From the NCBI RefSeq assembly GCF_003945595.2, contig NW_024104909.1, positions 2,781,001-2,845,000 on the forward strand: a DNA stretch of 64,000 nucleotides. The letters are read 5' to 3'. The notes below the pieces were generated by a model. That model saw only the letters and a list, made by a program, of their open reading frames with translations, ran no database searches and had not been told where the DNA came from. This DNA is from Pipra filicauda. Its lineage: Eukaryota > Chordata > Aves > Passeriformes > Pipridae. Positions 25,114 to 37,600 of the stretch are shown piece by piece. The number at the start of each line of letters is the position of its first letter. Positions within the stretch are counted from its first letter, which is position 1. Made by a program: the position numbers and the translations under genes.

Positions 25114-25262
25114 CACAGACATCCCTGACAGTGTTTAAGACCAGGTTGGATGGAGCTCTGAGCAACCTGGTCTGGTGGAAGCTGTCCCTGCCCCTGGCAA
25201 AGAGTTGGAATGAAATGGTCTTTAAGGCCCCTTCCAACCCAAACCATTCTGTGATTCTATGC
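25114..25262 (+). mobile_element. CR1 LINE 3'-end fragment (5'-truncated)
   Basis: The sequence follows the well-known 3' end of avian CR1 retrotransposons: a GTTTAAGACCAGGTTGGATG block, then AGCAACCTGGTCTGGTGGAAG, a CCTGCCCCTGGCA block, and the terminal CCTTCCAACCCAAACCATTC. It ends in the octamer-like tail ATTCTGTGATTCTATG that replaces poly-A in this family. Only about 150 bases of the element remain, the usual CR1 outcome because target-primed reverse transcription aborts early. No reverse transcriptase is present. Divergence from the consensus looks modest. This is the strongest single indicator of an avian genome. Confidence 0.95.
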
Positions 25263-25264
25263 TT

Positions 25265-25753
25265 CTGTGTCATAAAATCCTTGCCCAGGATGATACTAAA
25301 GGAAACTGGAAAGATGCAGAACCTCAACATCCATTTTTCTTTCTGTTGTAGTTGTGTGTAGTTACTATGCATGTAGTATGTTTTATTCCTGTGTGATTAA
25401 TAATAATTCTAATATCAGTTTGCTACAAGAATACTCAAGTTTATGAACTGGCCATTTGAGGAGCATGCAGACCAAGCACTGAGTTTCTGAGTATTTCCTG
25501 GTGTACGGGGGATCAAATCTCGAAAACTATTATTTTCACTGCCAGATGAATGCTCTTGTGGCCTAGGAAGTCACCTAGATAACAGAAGTCTAAACATAAT
25601 GTTGTGACTGTACTTTTCATGTGCTAAGTCCTGCCAGATTTTTGGTGTGAAATTTCAACACAGAAAGCAGTCCCAGAATAAACACCGTGGTGAGCAGCGT
25701 GCATGATGTGATCACCCTTTGAAATATTGAAGAGAACTTTATTCCCTGATTTA
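25265..25753. other. Spacer between CR1 and LTR
   Basis: About 490 bases of unremarkable A+T-rich DNA separate the two mobile elements. No gene or repeat is recognised. Confidence 0.6.
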
Positions 25754-26032
25754 CTGGGTTTGCGTGACAAGGCTTTTGGTAGTGGGGGGGCTGCAGGAGT
25801 GGCTTCTGTGAGAAGCTGCCAGAGGCTTCCCCTGTGTCCCAGAGAGCCAATGCCAGAGGCTCCGAAATGGACCCACCACTGGCCAAGGCCAGAAGCGATG
25901 GTGGTAGTGCCTCTGGGATAAGAGATTTAAGAAGTGGGTTAAAAACCCTGGCAACTGCAACTGGAAGGAGGAAGATCAGTGCAGAAGGAAGGGGTGGTTG
26001 TGCAGACTGTGGTGAAGTCCATGATCCAAGAT
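25754..26032 (+). mobile_element. LTR fragment of an avian endogenous retrovirus family, copy 1
   Basis: The text matches from memory a dispersed avian LTR: a GGTTTGCGTGACAAGG start, a G-run with GGGGGGGCTGCAGG, a TGGCTTCTGTGAGAAGCTGC block, CTTCCCCTGTGTCC, CCACTGGCCAAGGCCAG, then GGTGGTAGTGCCTCTGGGAT and the TATA-like ATTTAAGAAG. The downstream part decays after GTGGTGAAGTCCATG. Only the first portion of the LTR is recognisable. I see no target-site duplication or internal viral genes, so a truncated solo LTR is likely. I do not give a subfamily name because it needs a repeat library. The 149-codon frame across this interval (25834-26283) is translated LTR. Confidence 0.82.
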
Positions 26033-26039
26033 CAATCCA

Positions 26040-29000
26040 TCACACTCAAGCAGACAGTGGGATTGTACAAACACAAAGGATGCTTCTAAACATCTTTAAA
26101 GGCGACAGAGTCTACTCTAGAATTCACTGGCAGAAAGGGAGAGACAATGTGACCTCTTTGGTGGTTCAGATACTTCCCTGTATTAATTTGCCTGATTTAT
26201 CTGTTAGTTCTTGGGAGCTCTTGACAGAAAAACAACACTGCCAAACAGCTTATCTTACACAAATCATCTTCCTCACTGTATAATAACCTTCATATTAATT
26301 AACATATAATCTCTGAAAGGTAAAGGATATGGAAATACAGTGCATTAAAGGAAGCAGGAATGGGGTTGCAATGGGAGGAAAGTGGGAGTTTTTGACATTC
26401 ATGCTCCTCAGAGCAGGAGAGCTTGATACACTTTCACAGGTGCATTTTAACCAACAACCTTTTGAATTGGTGTCTGTGAATATTTCTGAAAGCTTTGCTA
26501 AGTTTCCCTTTTCTGACCTCACAGCTCAGAGCAATTCCTGCCCTTCCATGCACCAGGGACAAAGCCAGAGCCATGCACAGCCTAGGAAGAGCAGCCATAG
26601 AGTTCCCATGGCAACAGTAACTCCATGAACACTCTCAGAAGTTTCTTCCCCTTTTGATATTTATTTTTGTATTTGTATGCTTTATTAGGCTAAATGTTTT
26701 AAAGACGAAATTTTGGTTAAATTAATCCTGTTTACATTGCTTTACAAAGGAAGAATAGCAGAAAACAGCAGAAAAGAGAACACAGCATCTGTAATTACCT
26801 TGGTAACTGGCTGTTTTGATGTATCCAGAGGGAAACCTGTTTGTATTTATTTTTTGTGTAAATTTTTGCTTTCAAATAGTCCTTTTATTCCCAGATGTGC
26901 TATGATAAACCCCACTGAAGTGAGCTTTATTGCCTATAAAACTTATGTTGCTGTGGGGGAAAAAAAGGTGTAATGTGTAAGAGTATAACTGACTCCTCAA
27001 CTTTTGAGACATTCTCACTAAGAATTCAACTTTTTCCCTGTGTTCAAGTACCATAACCTCAAAGTTACACCAGAGGTATGACAGGTTTTTTTACATTTAG
27101 CCTTATTTCTACCCTTTTTTTCCATCACAATCTTATCAAAGGTATCCCTATCACACATTCTCAGGTAGAAGTACTACAGACCAACTTTCTGCCTGTAATT
27201 ACAGAAGGATTTTCCTTGAATGAGTGTAGGCCACAACATTTTCATCTTTTTAACTGTAGTTTTCCAGGTAGTTGGTCCTCAAAAGACACTCTGCTCCCAG
27301 ATAAGGGCTGTGAATGATGCTGATGCTGTTCTGCAGCTGCTGCCATCGAATTGAGGCAGAATTTTGCTATGAATTTTTCTGAGGAGGACTGTTCCAAATA
27401 CATGGGGTTTTTTGGTTTTTTTTTAGACTGAACTAGGTGTGAAATGAGATAACTGGTGTTTGCTCTAACATAATAAATGCATAACAAAGCTGCTTTTTTT
27501 TTTTTAACAGCGAAGAAAGTGTCAGTATTATCTAGGAGCTGTTGGTACTAACAGCAGGGTAGAAAGAAAGATCCTTTTCATTATTGTAAGAAGACACTGA
27601 CTGCCTTTAAATAAACTCAGTCCTTCCTGAAGGCACTAAGTAAAAGCTATAACTTCCTTCTGTTATTACAGCAAATCCACATATAAATTGGGAATTGACC
27701 CAGACAGCAATTCCTTTTGTTTTAACCTTTTAAACCCTAAAAGGGTGTATCTTTTTCTTCACTCTGTGTTTGCCAAAAACGGTGATTTATTATCTTTTAC
27801 ATAATGATCAGGATGTTCTCTGAACAATCACTTAAAGTATTTCCAGGTTTCTGACTTAGTTCTCTAATATTCTCCAATTCCCTCTCCCAGAGCAAGTTTG
27901 TGTCACATCTGTAGTGTTCCTAATGAGTTGTTAATGAGGTTTGCAAATGAGGAGGCACAGAAAATGAGGTGGTGGCAATAGGAGGCTGATCTAGAGCTGA
28001 TTTGGTGAGCAAGGATTCAGCATCTGTGAGAGTTTAGTTATTGTCTCTCTCCCTGCACTTTTCCCTGTGTAGCTCCAGTGCCCAGAGCTTGAGAATAAGA
28101 TTCCCGTCTTCCATCAGCCCTGTTTTGTGCAGCCTACCTAGAACAGGAGTCTTGCAGGTTACATTCCTAAGTCCTGTAGCTGAAAAGGGAAAACAAAATC
28201 CTCCCCCAACAGTATGAGAATGCCTGATTCAACAAAATTAGTCTCACATTCAAAATTGATGAGGATCACGTTTTGAATTGGGAACAGATGGAGAAGTGCT
28301 GAGTTTTGCCTTAGTGTCTATAATGTTTCTTAAGCTAGAATGTGTTTTTATTTCTCATCATAGTTCACTTGAGTCTTATAATTCTGGTAAGATCCCCCAT
28401 AAACAAAACAAGGCACTTCTAGAGTTTACAGTGTCTGCTGATTCCCTCCTCTGAAAAACAGAGGGTCTGACTTTATTCAAATGAAATATGAGCTGATTAA
28501 GATGAAAGTATTTCATGCTTTTCATTGCTTATTTTGGTTAGTTAAAGTAATTTAATCCACTAAATCTGAATTAACTTTTTCCCCTAAAATTCTCAAAAGC
28601 AGTGCAGAGAATAGGTTAGTTGGTGAATTCTCCATTTCTCAAGAAAAAGAGCAAACCAAAGGGGATCAAAGAATAAGTAGCTGGTGTGCTTGTGTTAATT
28701 ACCTGTTTCATATTGCCATTTTGGATCAAATTAACCTTTTGGTATGTGTCTCCTATGCAAAATGTGGGAAGGTACATTACTGTGGGAACAGTGTATGGTG
28801 TGTTGTCATTACAGAACGTGGCCATGGACCATTATTCAACATTTCTGCAAGTTAAGAAATAATTTTAATATGCTTTTCCTTACTGCTTAAGCTGCTTACT
28901 TACCAAGTTCAATCTTCTTTCTAAAAGAGAGTCTTTATTTGTGAAAGTATTTATACAAAGAATACTGGCATTATTTTATGGTGACTTTCTAAAGAACCCG

Positions 29001-30030
29001 ACAAGTCTATTTGAAGCTTTTCTTTGGTATTAACTAGATATTTTATCATAAGTGAGCAGGGCATTTCTGGTTCACTGGTCTTTATTGCTTTCCTGAATGC
29101 ACTTCAACCTCATTCACAGTTCAAGTCTATATAATCCTTATGCCTTTCATATTTTTAAAGCCTCCACAGTGTTTTCTGTATATCTGACTCTGCCAATATC
29201 CACTGAACTCGGGTCTTAAAGTGCTCTCCTGAGTTTACATAATTCTGCACTGAGGCCAAAATACACATTTTCACCAATCCCTTTGCTGCTCATAAACAAG
29301 GGCAAAATTTTCTTTAATGCCACTATCCCCAGCCTCAATTTTCCCCTCTGGACCCCCAAATCCATTCCTGGACATGGATGTATGAACCGTAGCTTGGTCA
29401 TTCACTTACTCGCTCTGCACATGAGTCAAGAACCTGCTGCCCAGTTTTCCTGGTCTGAGTGTGATGTCAGTTTGCTGCTTGTTGCTTTCTTTCTCCCAGT
29501 CCTTCCTCCTTGAATTTTAAATGAAAAGTGAATTTGTTTTGTGTAAATATGCAAACAAACTTGATAAAGGTCAGTCACATTATAATTTTGGTTCTGGATT
29601 GGTAAAAGCTTATCTATCTTTGTTGTGAGATAACTTCACATATTTCACATTACACAGCTGTGCTATTCCCAAAACCAGCAGGATTTGCTGGAAATGATTG
29701 GCTATTTTCTTCCATGGTACTAGGCATGCTTGGTGTATATGTTGGTTGTGATAAAGCATGTGTGTAGCTACAGTGAAGTCTTCTATACCTGAGTACCTAT
29801 CTTGGAACAATTGTGGGTGTTTACCAAGTCCATGACTAGCTTCACATGTTATTTTTCAACTACACAAAATCAACTGTATGATATTTGATACTTTGAAATC
29901 GTAACTGGTGATGATAAAATTTGATACTTTGAAAACATAATAATTGTTAAATAGAGGCACTCAGATGGGTGGGCTTTTGTCATTGTAGTCCATGCTGAGT
30001 CAGGACTTGCTTCATACACTGCTTGTTTCA
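26040..30030. other. Gene-less stretch between two LTR fragments
   Basis: This is unique A+T-rich sequence with scattered homopolymers (T-runs near 27410-27424 and 27493-27505). The longest frames (99 codons plus at 26329; 86 plus at 26713) lack any domain. A 15-base direct repeat (TTTGATACTTTGAAA) lies at 29884-29898 and 29920-29934. Confidence 0.6.
29884..29934 (+). repeat. Short direct repeat pair
   Basis: The 15-base word TTTGATACTTTGAAA occurs twice with start points 36 bases apart. It may be a remnant of a small local duplication. It has no associated gene. Confidence 0.8.
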
Positions 30031-30035
30031 CCAAC

Positions 30036-30186
30036 ACTGCTGGTGGTGCCTCTGGAAAGATTTAAGAAAGGGTAAAACCCTGCCTGGTGGAGTGAGGAAA
30101 ACGCTTGTGAAACAGCCCTGTGAGCACCCAGGTGAGAGGAGGAGAAGGGTGAGAGGCAGGAGGTGCTGCAGGCACTGGAGCAGGTA
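30036..30186 (+). mobile_element. LTR fragment of the same avian family, copy 2
   Basis: This copy picks up at the GGTGGTGCCTCTGG box and the ATTTAAGAAAGGGTAAAA TATA-like box shared with the copy 4 kb upstream, then continues through GTGAGGAAAACGCTTGTGA, CAGCCCTGTGAGCACCC and GAGGTGCTGCAGGCACTGG. Its right half is better preserved than in copy 1, while the left half is missing. Both copies lie in the same orientation. It has no coding capacity. Confidence 0.75.
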
Positions 30187-30189
30187 CCA

Positions 30190-33100
30190 CTCCTGTCCAA
30201 ACTGAATTTAGAGCATCAACTTACAGGGACTGTATTAAACTAAAATTCTTCTACATATACAGACCCAGAAATTAAATGTAACTTTCCTTTTTATCTTGTT
30301 GACCATTCTTTAATCTTGTACTTGTCATGCAGAATGAGGTGTTAGGATGATGCATTAGAGAGGCAGTACAAAGGTATATTTAAAACATGTACTGTAGGGC
30401 ATTTTGCAAGGGTTTGGGCAGAACAGCCTTGTTTTGGTGGATCACCTGATTTGCAGTCACTGCAAATGAGAATGGAAGTTCAAGATGATCTGCTGTGGGT
30501 TGCTAAAGTAATTGCAGAAAAAGTCATGTTCTCTGCTCTGCTCTTGCAACTCAAGGTGTCTGTCTGTTCTGTCAGCTCCCTCTGCTTGGTTTGCCATTTA
30601 TTTTAACAGAAACCTGTTCAGCTTCAGGGAGTGCAATCTGAAAGCAGCCAGGTCTCCTCTTTTGCTATGCAGAATGTTCAGCAAATCTGTTACCCTCCAT
30701 CTCTCACCCAAATACAAAATTCCCTCTCTGAGGTTAGAACATTGTGTCAAAGCAGGAAAGCCTCAACAAGATTGATTTATAAAGCTAAAAAGAAGACATC
30801 TTCTGACTCTGCTCTGAGCAACAGCTGTGTTCCTGGGGCTATGTTATTTCAACCCTGAAAGCATAGGGAGCTTTAAATTCACAAATTTTTCAGCATTATC
30901 TACACATCACCTTTCCAACCAAAGAATCAGAATATTTTAACATGCTCTCGAGGCAGTTATGTTTAAAAATATTTTTGTGATTTTTATCTGCTTAGTTAGG
31001 AAGTTTCTTTTTTTTCTGGATGTTTCACTATGACATTGGCTGATGGACTTTGCCTTGGAATGTACCTACTAACCCGTACTTTCTAATTCCTCTATCTCTG
31101 AAAATTACTTTGGCAGCTTTTATTATATTGGCTTAAAGAATTTTACAATTTCAGGCTTATTTGAGTTGCAAGTGTGCCCCAGCTTTTCTCCTCAAGCTTC
31201 ACCTAACAAAGGCTGATAGCAAACAAGTTTAACAGGCTTTTGGTTTTGTGAAATCAAATTGTTTTCACATGGAGCATGTGGGACAATGACGTTTCATAGA
31301 CTTGGTCATTATCAGGAGTGAAATCATGTGGATTGTTAACAAAAAAAAAAATCAAGAAATATTCAAATAATATGGATCTTGAAGCTGCTGTGCTACCTGA
31401 ATCAGATGACCAGCATCAGACACTGACCCAGTCTGTATTTGGATTTCAGGATGGGAAGGCCCCCTTAGCTTGTATGGTCCAAGATACTTTAAGGCAACAT
31501 GATCACAAAAACCATTAATAAATATATAATGCCAAAATATTAGTAAGAATGGTTATCTATTTAGAGAGCATTTCTGAGAGAGTCAGAGCTGTTGTTAACT
31601 TATCTATTATGGCATAGATTTTGTCATCACTTTTCTGTCCTTACTTTGAAGCCTGTCAAAATACAGGAACTGTTTCTTGTACGTATATTTGTATATGAGA
31701 GTAAGGAGAAGAGAAAAAAAGCAGAAATGTCATACAATTATTCTGAAGCTTACCAAAGACCTTTTTATATTGCAAGGTACTTAAACAAAAAATTAATCTT
31801 TTCTGCTGTGATTAGTTTTGTCATTAAGTAAATGAAACTGTTTTGGCTTTAGCTTTTAAAACTAAAATGGGAATAATTTTTCTCCTCTCCCACATAGCAA
31901 CTGAAATCAATATGAATGTTACTACCCAAACTGCCTCGACCCATTCTCATTCTTGCCTTTACAACTTCAGCCTTTTCTGCAGGTACTTTTAGTCATCTGA
32001 AAGGCATGAAATAACTAGTTAGAATAGAAGGAGTAACTAGAGAGAAAAGAATCAACAATAACACATTCCTTTTTCTCCTGTCTCTGCCTGTATACTAAGG
32101 TGGTAATATTTTTACATTTATTATCTGAAGATTGCCATCTGCTGCACCAGCCATTCAGTGAAAATTGAAATAGTGGAGTTGGCTATTGTTAGTTAAAGAA
32201 AATGTTTGGTTTAGTTAGTTTATTTTTCAGACCATTTAAAGGAATCAGTGAAGAATATCCTTTTATTCAGGTGAACAGCATGCAAATTTTGTCTTAGGCT
32301 TTAGGGAAATTCAGATTATAACTTTTTAACTATATTGGAATTAAACAAAGAAGGGTATGAAATAAAATATCTTAATTGCCCCACATTTTCAGGCAGTAGG
32401 CTTGATCATGTGTTTGTGTATTACTTGCTCTTTTTAACAGTCACTTGCTGGAGGAGAGACATATCTGTTTTATAACCCACCTGTACAAATGCAAGGCTAT
32501 TAAGTTGCCTTCTGTTGAGAATACGTCACATTTAGATTCAAAAAAAAAGGGAATATAGTTTGAAATGGATTCTTCATCCATGTGGTATAACTCTGTTATT
32601 TTGCAACCCCCTGTGAAGCTGTCAGAGCACACCCTTGTGTGACAAGTGTGAGTGCAGACAGAGGCTTTGTCACAACTTAGTGTCTCAGCTTTGGAGCCCT
32701 GGAGGGCTTCCAGGGGACTGATCTTTGGTGGAAATGAGGATTGGGAGGTGTAAAGTCCTCCTTTGCCCTTGCCCTGCCTTACAGGGGCAGGAACATGGTG
32801 GCAGGAGAAAATCAGCTTCCCCTGATTGTAAAGGAATTTGCAGTGCGTGGCTTAGCAATAGGCTGGTCCTAAAATTAAGAGTAGATGTGTCCCTGAGTCT
32901 GGCTGGAGTCCTGGTAATTCTGCTAAAAGTCAGCAGTAATATATGGGCCCAGCTACCTGCCTGATCCCTCAGCTGCAACCATCAAGCATTTGGCTTTTCC
33001 TTAAAATATGTCAAGATAATGTTTTCAGTATTGATTACATTAATCAGCAGTTAGCCTTCTCCTGTGGTCTGGTAAATCCTGAATCTGCTGTTCTGTGTCA

Positions 33101-33920
33101 TAAAGTAATGCAGAAAGTCTGGGAAGATGAGGAATTTTTACTTGTAGAGAAACAATGTACATTCTTTTACTTATTATTTTTTAATATATACCATTATTTG
33201 TAATTATATACCTAATGAATGCTATAAAGAAAGTTCAGTATGGTGTTCATTCTTTTACGGTTATTACAGTTATATTTTCTGCTGAAAATCTACAGCGTGA
33301 TGCAAATGCATTTGCAAGACTCACTACTGGTAATCAATGAGAAAAAAGTAATCATTGAATGCTTTGACTTTGGCCAGATCTTTTTTGCTTTACAACCTTC
33401 AGTAGGCAGCCAGATTTAACCAGTGGCTTGGATGATGACTGTGAGAGAAGTGGGGTGGGAAATATTTTTGATGGCATTTGGTTTGCACTGAGGGTAACAT
33501 TAGCTTTTTATGTATAGTCTGATATAAGACACAGTATCAGAGAAGTTAGAGAAGTAGGGAGTTCAAGGAGTAGGATGTGCTGTATTCTAGATCACTGCAA
33601 AAGAGTTCACAGAGAAATTAGGAAGCCAAAGCAAATCAAGCGCATTAAAGTACTTCAACTAAGAAGTAACAAAAGTGTCCATCAGGATTTCAGCATGCTT
33701 CTTGAATGAGATAGGGTGAATTTAATGAGTGACTTCAAGGAGTAATAGGATAGTTACGTCCTGAAAGTGAATAGAGATTAATTCAGAATCTGGAATTACA
33801 AGAGTTGTAGGAATTAACAATCAGCTGCATAAAAAAGAATCATCTGCAGTAGATGAAGAGACCATTAGTTCTTTGAAAATGTCTGGTATCTGAGAAGACT
33901 GTTAACAAGGAGACCTTATT
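30190..33920. other. A+T-rich non-coding DNA
   Basis: No gene, RNA or named repeat is visible. The frames are short and Phe/Leu/Ser-rich. The block at 32640-32960 is slightly GC-richer and open on both strands, without a recognised product. Confidence 0.6.
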
Positions 33921-33924
33921 AGAA

Positions 33925-34630
33925 ATGATTTTTTCTTGTGAGCAGCAGATGGTTTCCTACACTTCTTTTTGCATCCCGTGCATGTCTTTATTTCAAACAC
34001 TTTTCACGTGCGCATTTGCCTCGTGTGGCAACCTCCTTTTTCAGTTCCTTCCAACAGTCCTACAGTTCCCTGAGGAACCTGCTCATGTCCCCAGTGTGCC
34101 CCCTGGAAGTGTCTCTTCTCTGTGCTCCTCACAGCACCCTGCCTCCCTTCTCAGTGCTCTCCAGTGTTGGGATCAGTCACAGGGTGAAAAGCTACCTGGG
34201 GATCGATTGGAAACTGCTTCTGACAGAGGGGAACTCTCCTGTCTCTCCTTTGGCAGGGTATAACAAGGCTTCTTTCCTCCACCCAGATGACAAGCTTGGT
34301 CAAAACTGATCAGGGAGGTGCTAAGAATGTAGGGAGTATCTGGGAAAGAACCACAGCTCAAGGACACATTGGTGTCACTAGATCCAATACTGGCCTCTAC
34401 TTCTCCTGGGGAAAACACCAGTTCATGTTGCTGTGTCCAAGCAGCCTCTTAAAATTACAAACAGGAGAATGGATAAGCAAGGCCTGCTCCAGCAACACTG
34501 CACTTGGCAGCCCCTCTCACCAGGGCCACAGTGCTGGCCAACAACCTGGGACTCAAGCAGCAACAGGAGACATCAGGACTCCTGTCCTGTGGTACCAACT
34601 GACCCTTAAAAACTGTTACAGACTCTGATT
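33925..34630. other. Pyrimidine-rich patch with overlapping open frames, unassigned
   Basis: Two plus-strand frames (112 and 123 codons) overlap each other at 33925-34309 in different registers, followed by a 113-codon frame at 34287-34628. The first part is C/T-rich, with CTTCCAAC, CCTGCCTCCC and similar words, and then becomes GC-richer to 34600. None of the peptides has a domain I recognise. Overlap in two registers points to composition rather than coding. It may be an old, unnamed dispersed repeat. Confidence 0.35.
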
Positions 34631-34634
34631 TTAA

Positions 34635-37600
34635 AACACATCCCTTTTACCTCCTGATGTGAAGTATTCTCTGGGAAGACAACAAAAGTCTATCCATCCT
34701 CTACCTTTTTTGAATTGGGCTGCTTCATGAGTGCAGGTTGTCGGACCTGATGAAAGGATTTTGGCTACAGGTGTGTGTGTTTGTCACAGCTCAGCATTTC
34801 CCTCTCGCCTCTAAACACCCTGCAGACAGAGGAGTCTATTTTGGGTGTATGACATCCTGACATCACATGGGACCTGGATGTCCACTCATAGCGACTGAGC
34901 AGATCCACAGGTGCCAGCAGCAAACACGCTTTGTGGCTCATCTGAGCAATACAACAAACCCGAATTTCCAAAGGCTTTGTCAGCAGAGGTGTTTTTGAGA
35001 GGGGCGAGTTTCTTCTGTGAACTAGTAACTGGTTATAAAATAGAAACAAAGGATGGGCATACATGCTAAATTTTCGTGCTGGAAGGAGGCTATTAATGAG
35101 GTCTCGCAGGGCTCTGTGCTAAACTTTGTGCTGTGCATTTAGAGAGAGTTTCTCTGAGAAAGTTTGCTTGATGTAAATTTATGTAGGACAATTTAATCTA
35201 TAGCTGACATGGAAAAGTTACAGGAGGATCACTTAATATTGAGTTATTGGACAATTAATTCAAAGTATTGTTTATAGAAAGGAAAGTAATTCTAACTTTG
35301 CTTATGTCATTATGGGCTCCAAATTAAATATTGCCACTCACAAAAGACATCTTAAAGTCATTGTAAATTATTCTCTCAAGACATCAGGTTGGCGCTGATT
35401 TGCTGCCAGAACACTAAGTAGAGCATTAGGAATTTCTGGGAAATCAAGAGAGAATACAACAGAAAATACCCATATGTGAAAAGATTAAATAAGCAAGGAC
35501 CATTTTGTGTAATCAGACAGATGTCTTGAAATTTTCCCATAAATGAAAAAGAAGTTCAAATGAGTCAGAGTGGGATAAAAAGACAAGAAACAGGAAAATC
35601 CTGTCTATTCAGCTATCAGCTGACTTCTGATTTTGTGGGAACAGTCACAGATTTCTTTTTAGTTTCTGAAGTGAACTTAGCCCTCTGACAGCCAACATTT
35701 CCAGTCTCCAGACTGTGAAAACAGACCTGTTATCCTCTGAGAGCTAGATTTACATAAATTCTTGTTTTCCTAACATGAGTATCCTTTGGCATTTCTCACA
35801 GGTTTAAATTGGCAGAGCTTTTCTGCCTCTCTTACCAAGTATTGCAAAAATTTAAAATTTGATATTGCGAGCATGTGAATACCATGCTGTGTTCTTCATG
35901 GGTAACTAAATGCTCTATTTTTTTTTTTTTAAATGTGGAAAAAACTATTGGGTTCTGTGAGGATTATTTCATTAATATTTACAAAATAAGTGAGTCCAGA
36001 AAATTCTGGTTTGCCGCTGCTTGGAGTTAAATAATGAGAAAAGATTCAGATTTTTCAAGTATAAAGACTTTGACCCACTTACTTCCATGGCAAGCAATCA
36101 CCCCTAGAAATATTCCTAACCTTTCTTTAAAGTTGCAGGAAAAAAGGGTAAGTGGTTTAAAGCATCTGATGTATAAAGTACAACATTCATTGTAGCAAGG
36201 TCTCTTATTCCCTTTCCCTTTTAGCAGCAGATTTTGTTTAAAAAAACCCACACCTTTTAGCTCATTTTTTCAGTTGCATCAGTGATGGTATTATTTGCTT
36301 TTTTCTGGGGGAAAAAGAAGAAATAACCTGATAGTGGCTCACATATGCTACTCCTGTCAGAAGTCAGTGTTGTTTCCTTGAAGAGAAGGTGAGGCAAATG
36401 CTTGGAAAAGAGGAGAGAGGAGCAGCACAGACTAAATACAGTTTCTGTGGGTGATCTGGATGTTTGTTTGCAGCACTGGTGGGACTGATGAGCCAAGGGC
36501 ATCTTCTGTGGAAAGGGGAAGCCAGGACTCATCCTGCTTGTCAGGAGGAAATCCTTCCTGGCACTGCTGAGGCCTCCCCTGGATTCTTCCAGCATCAGCA
36601 GTGTGCTGATGCTGTCAGCTTTCCCTGACACTGCATGCACATGAAACCCCCTCTCTTTACCTCTTATTACTGTGCTGGCAAATGCAGTTATGCTGCAAAA
36701 TGTCACCATTACCAGTCTGTGTTTCTTGCAGGGAGGTTTTATGCTCCATCTTCATTTGGGAAATGCTTTGCTGGCAGCATATTTCTCTCCATAAAGCATT
36801 CCCAGCAATCTGAAAAATAACAGTTTGATCCATGGTGCTGTGTCTAGCTGACAGTGCAAAGAGGAGATTCTTCCACGTGTTCATGCACTATGCATGAAAT
36901 GCAATTACTCAGCCCCCAATGTGATCAGGGCATTAGGCTCCTCGTGTGAAATATTCCCTTGTATCCTCAGTGATCCCGAGGGTCTTGTTTGATAACTCAG
37001 AAAGTAAGATGAAGGAAGATGAGTGTCTTTAAAATATGTTTGTCACAAAGGGTTAAACAAAAAGCTGATTTGCCGAGCTGCAACTGGGTGAAGGGATTTA
37101 CTGTAACATTTAAAGGCGGTGAAGAAAATTTAGGGAAATGTGAAATCATGTAAAAATCATGTAAAACCAGAACAACCCTAGAGGAATAATAATACTCAGA
37201 AAGTCACAGTGAGTATAAAACACTGGTTAGGGGTTTTTTTTTCCCTTTCAAAGCCAACAAAACTGGATGACATCTGGGTACCCCAAAGGCTCATTTCTGC
37301 TGCATAATCAGAGAAGAATTTGAAAAAAAACCCACCCATAATCTCCACATCCACGTGAGAGCTCACTATTCAATAACAAATCACCAAAACCTAAAGGATG
37401 TCTGGTCTTCTTACTCATGGATCTGTTGACTCTGGTTTTGGATTAATGGAAACACCACAAAACAGATAGAGAGCCCCTGGCTTCATGCAGAATCTCTTGT
37501 GTTTCATCTTGTCGTGCTGACACCCTGAACTCCTCGCTAACATTGGCTCAGAAATTGCCTCTTTGACTACTGACTGGTCATTATGGTGCATGGATCCTGT

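Noticed and set aside
25834..26283. 149-codon plus-strand frame
   Set aside because: Its first half is the sequence of a dispersed avian LTR and the rest is flanking DNA. LTRs do not encode this product.
36257..36709. 150-codon minus-strand frame
   Set aside because: It contains a translated T-run and Ser/Leu/Thr-rich text, with no domain or splice support.
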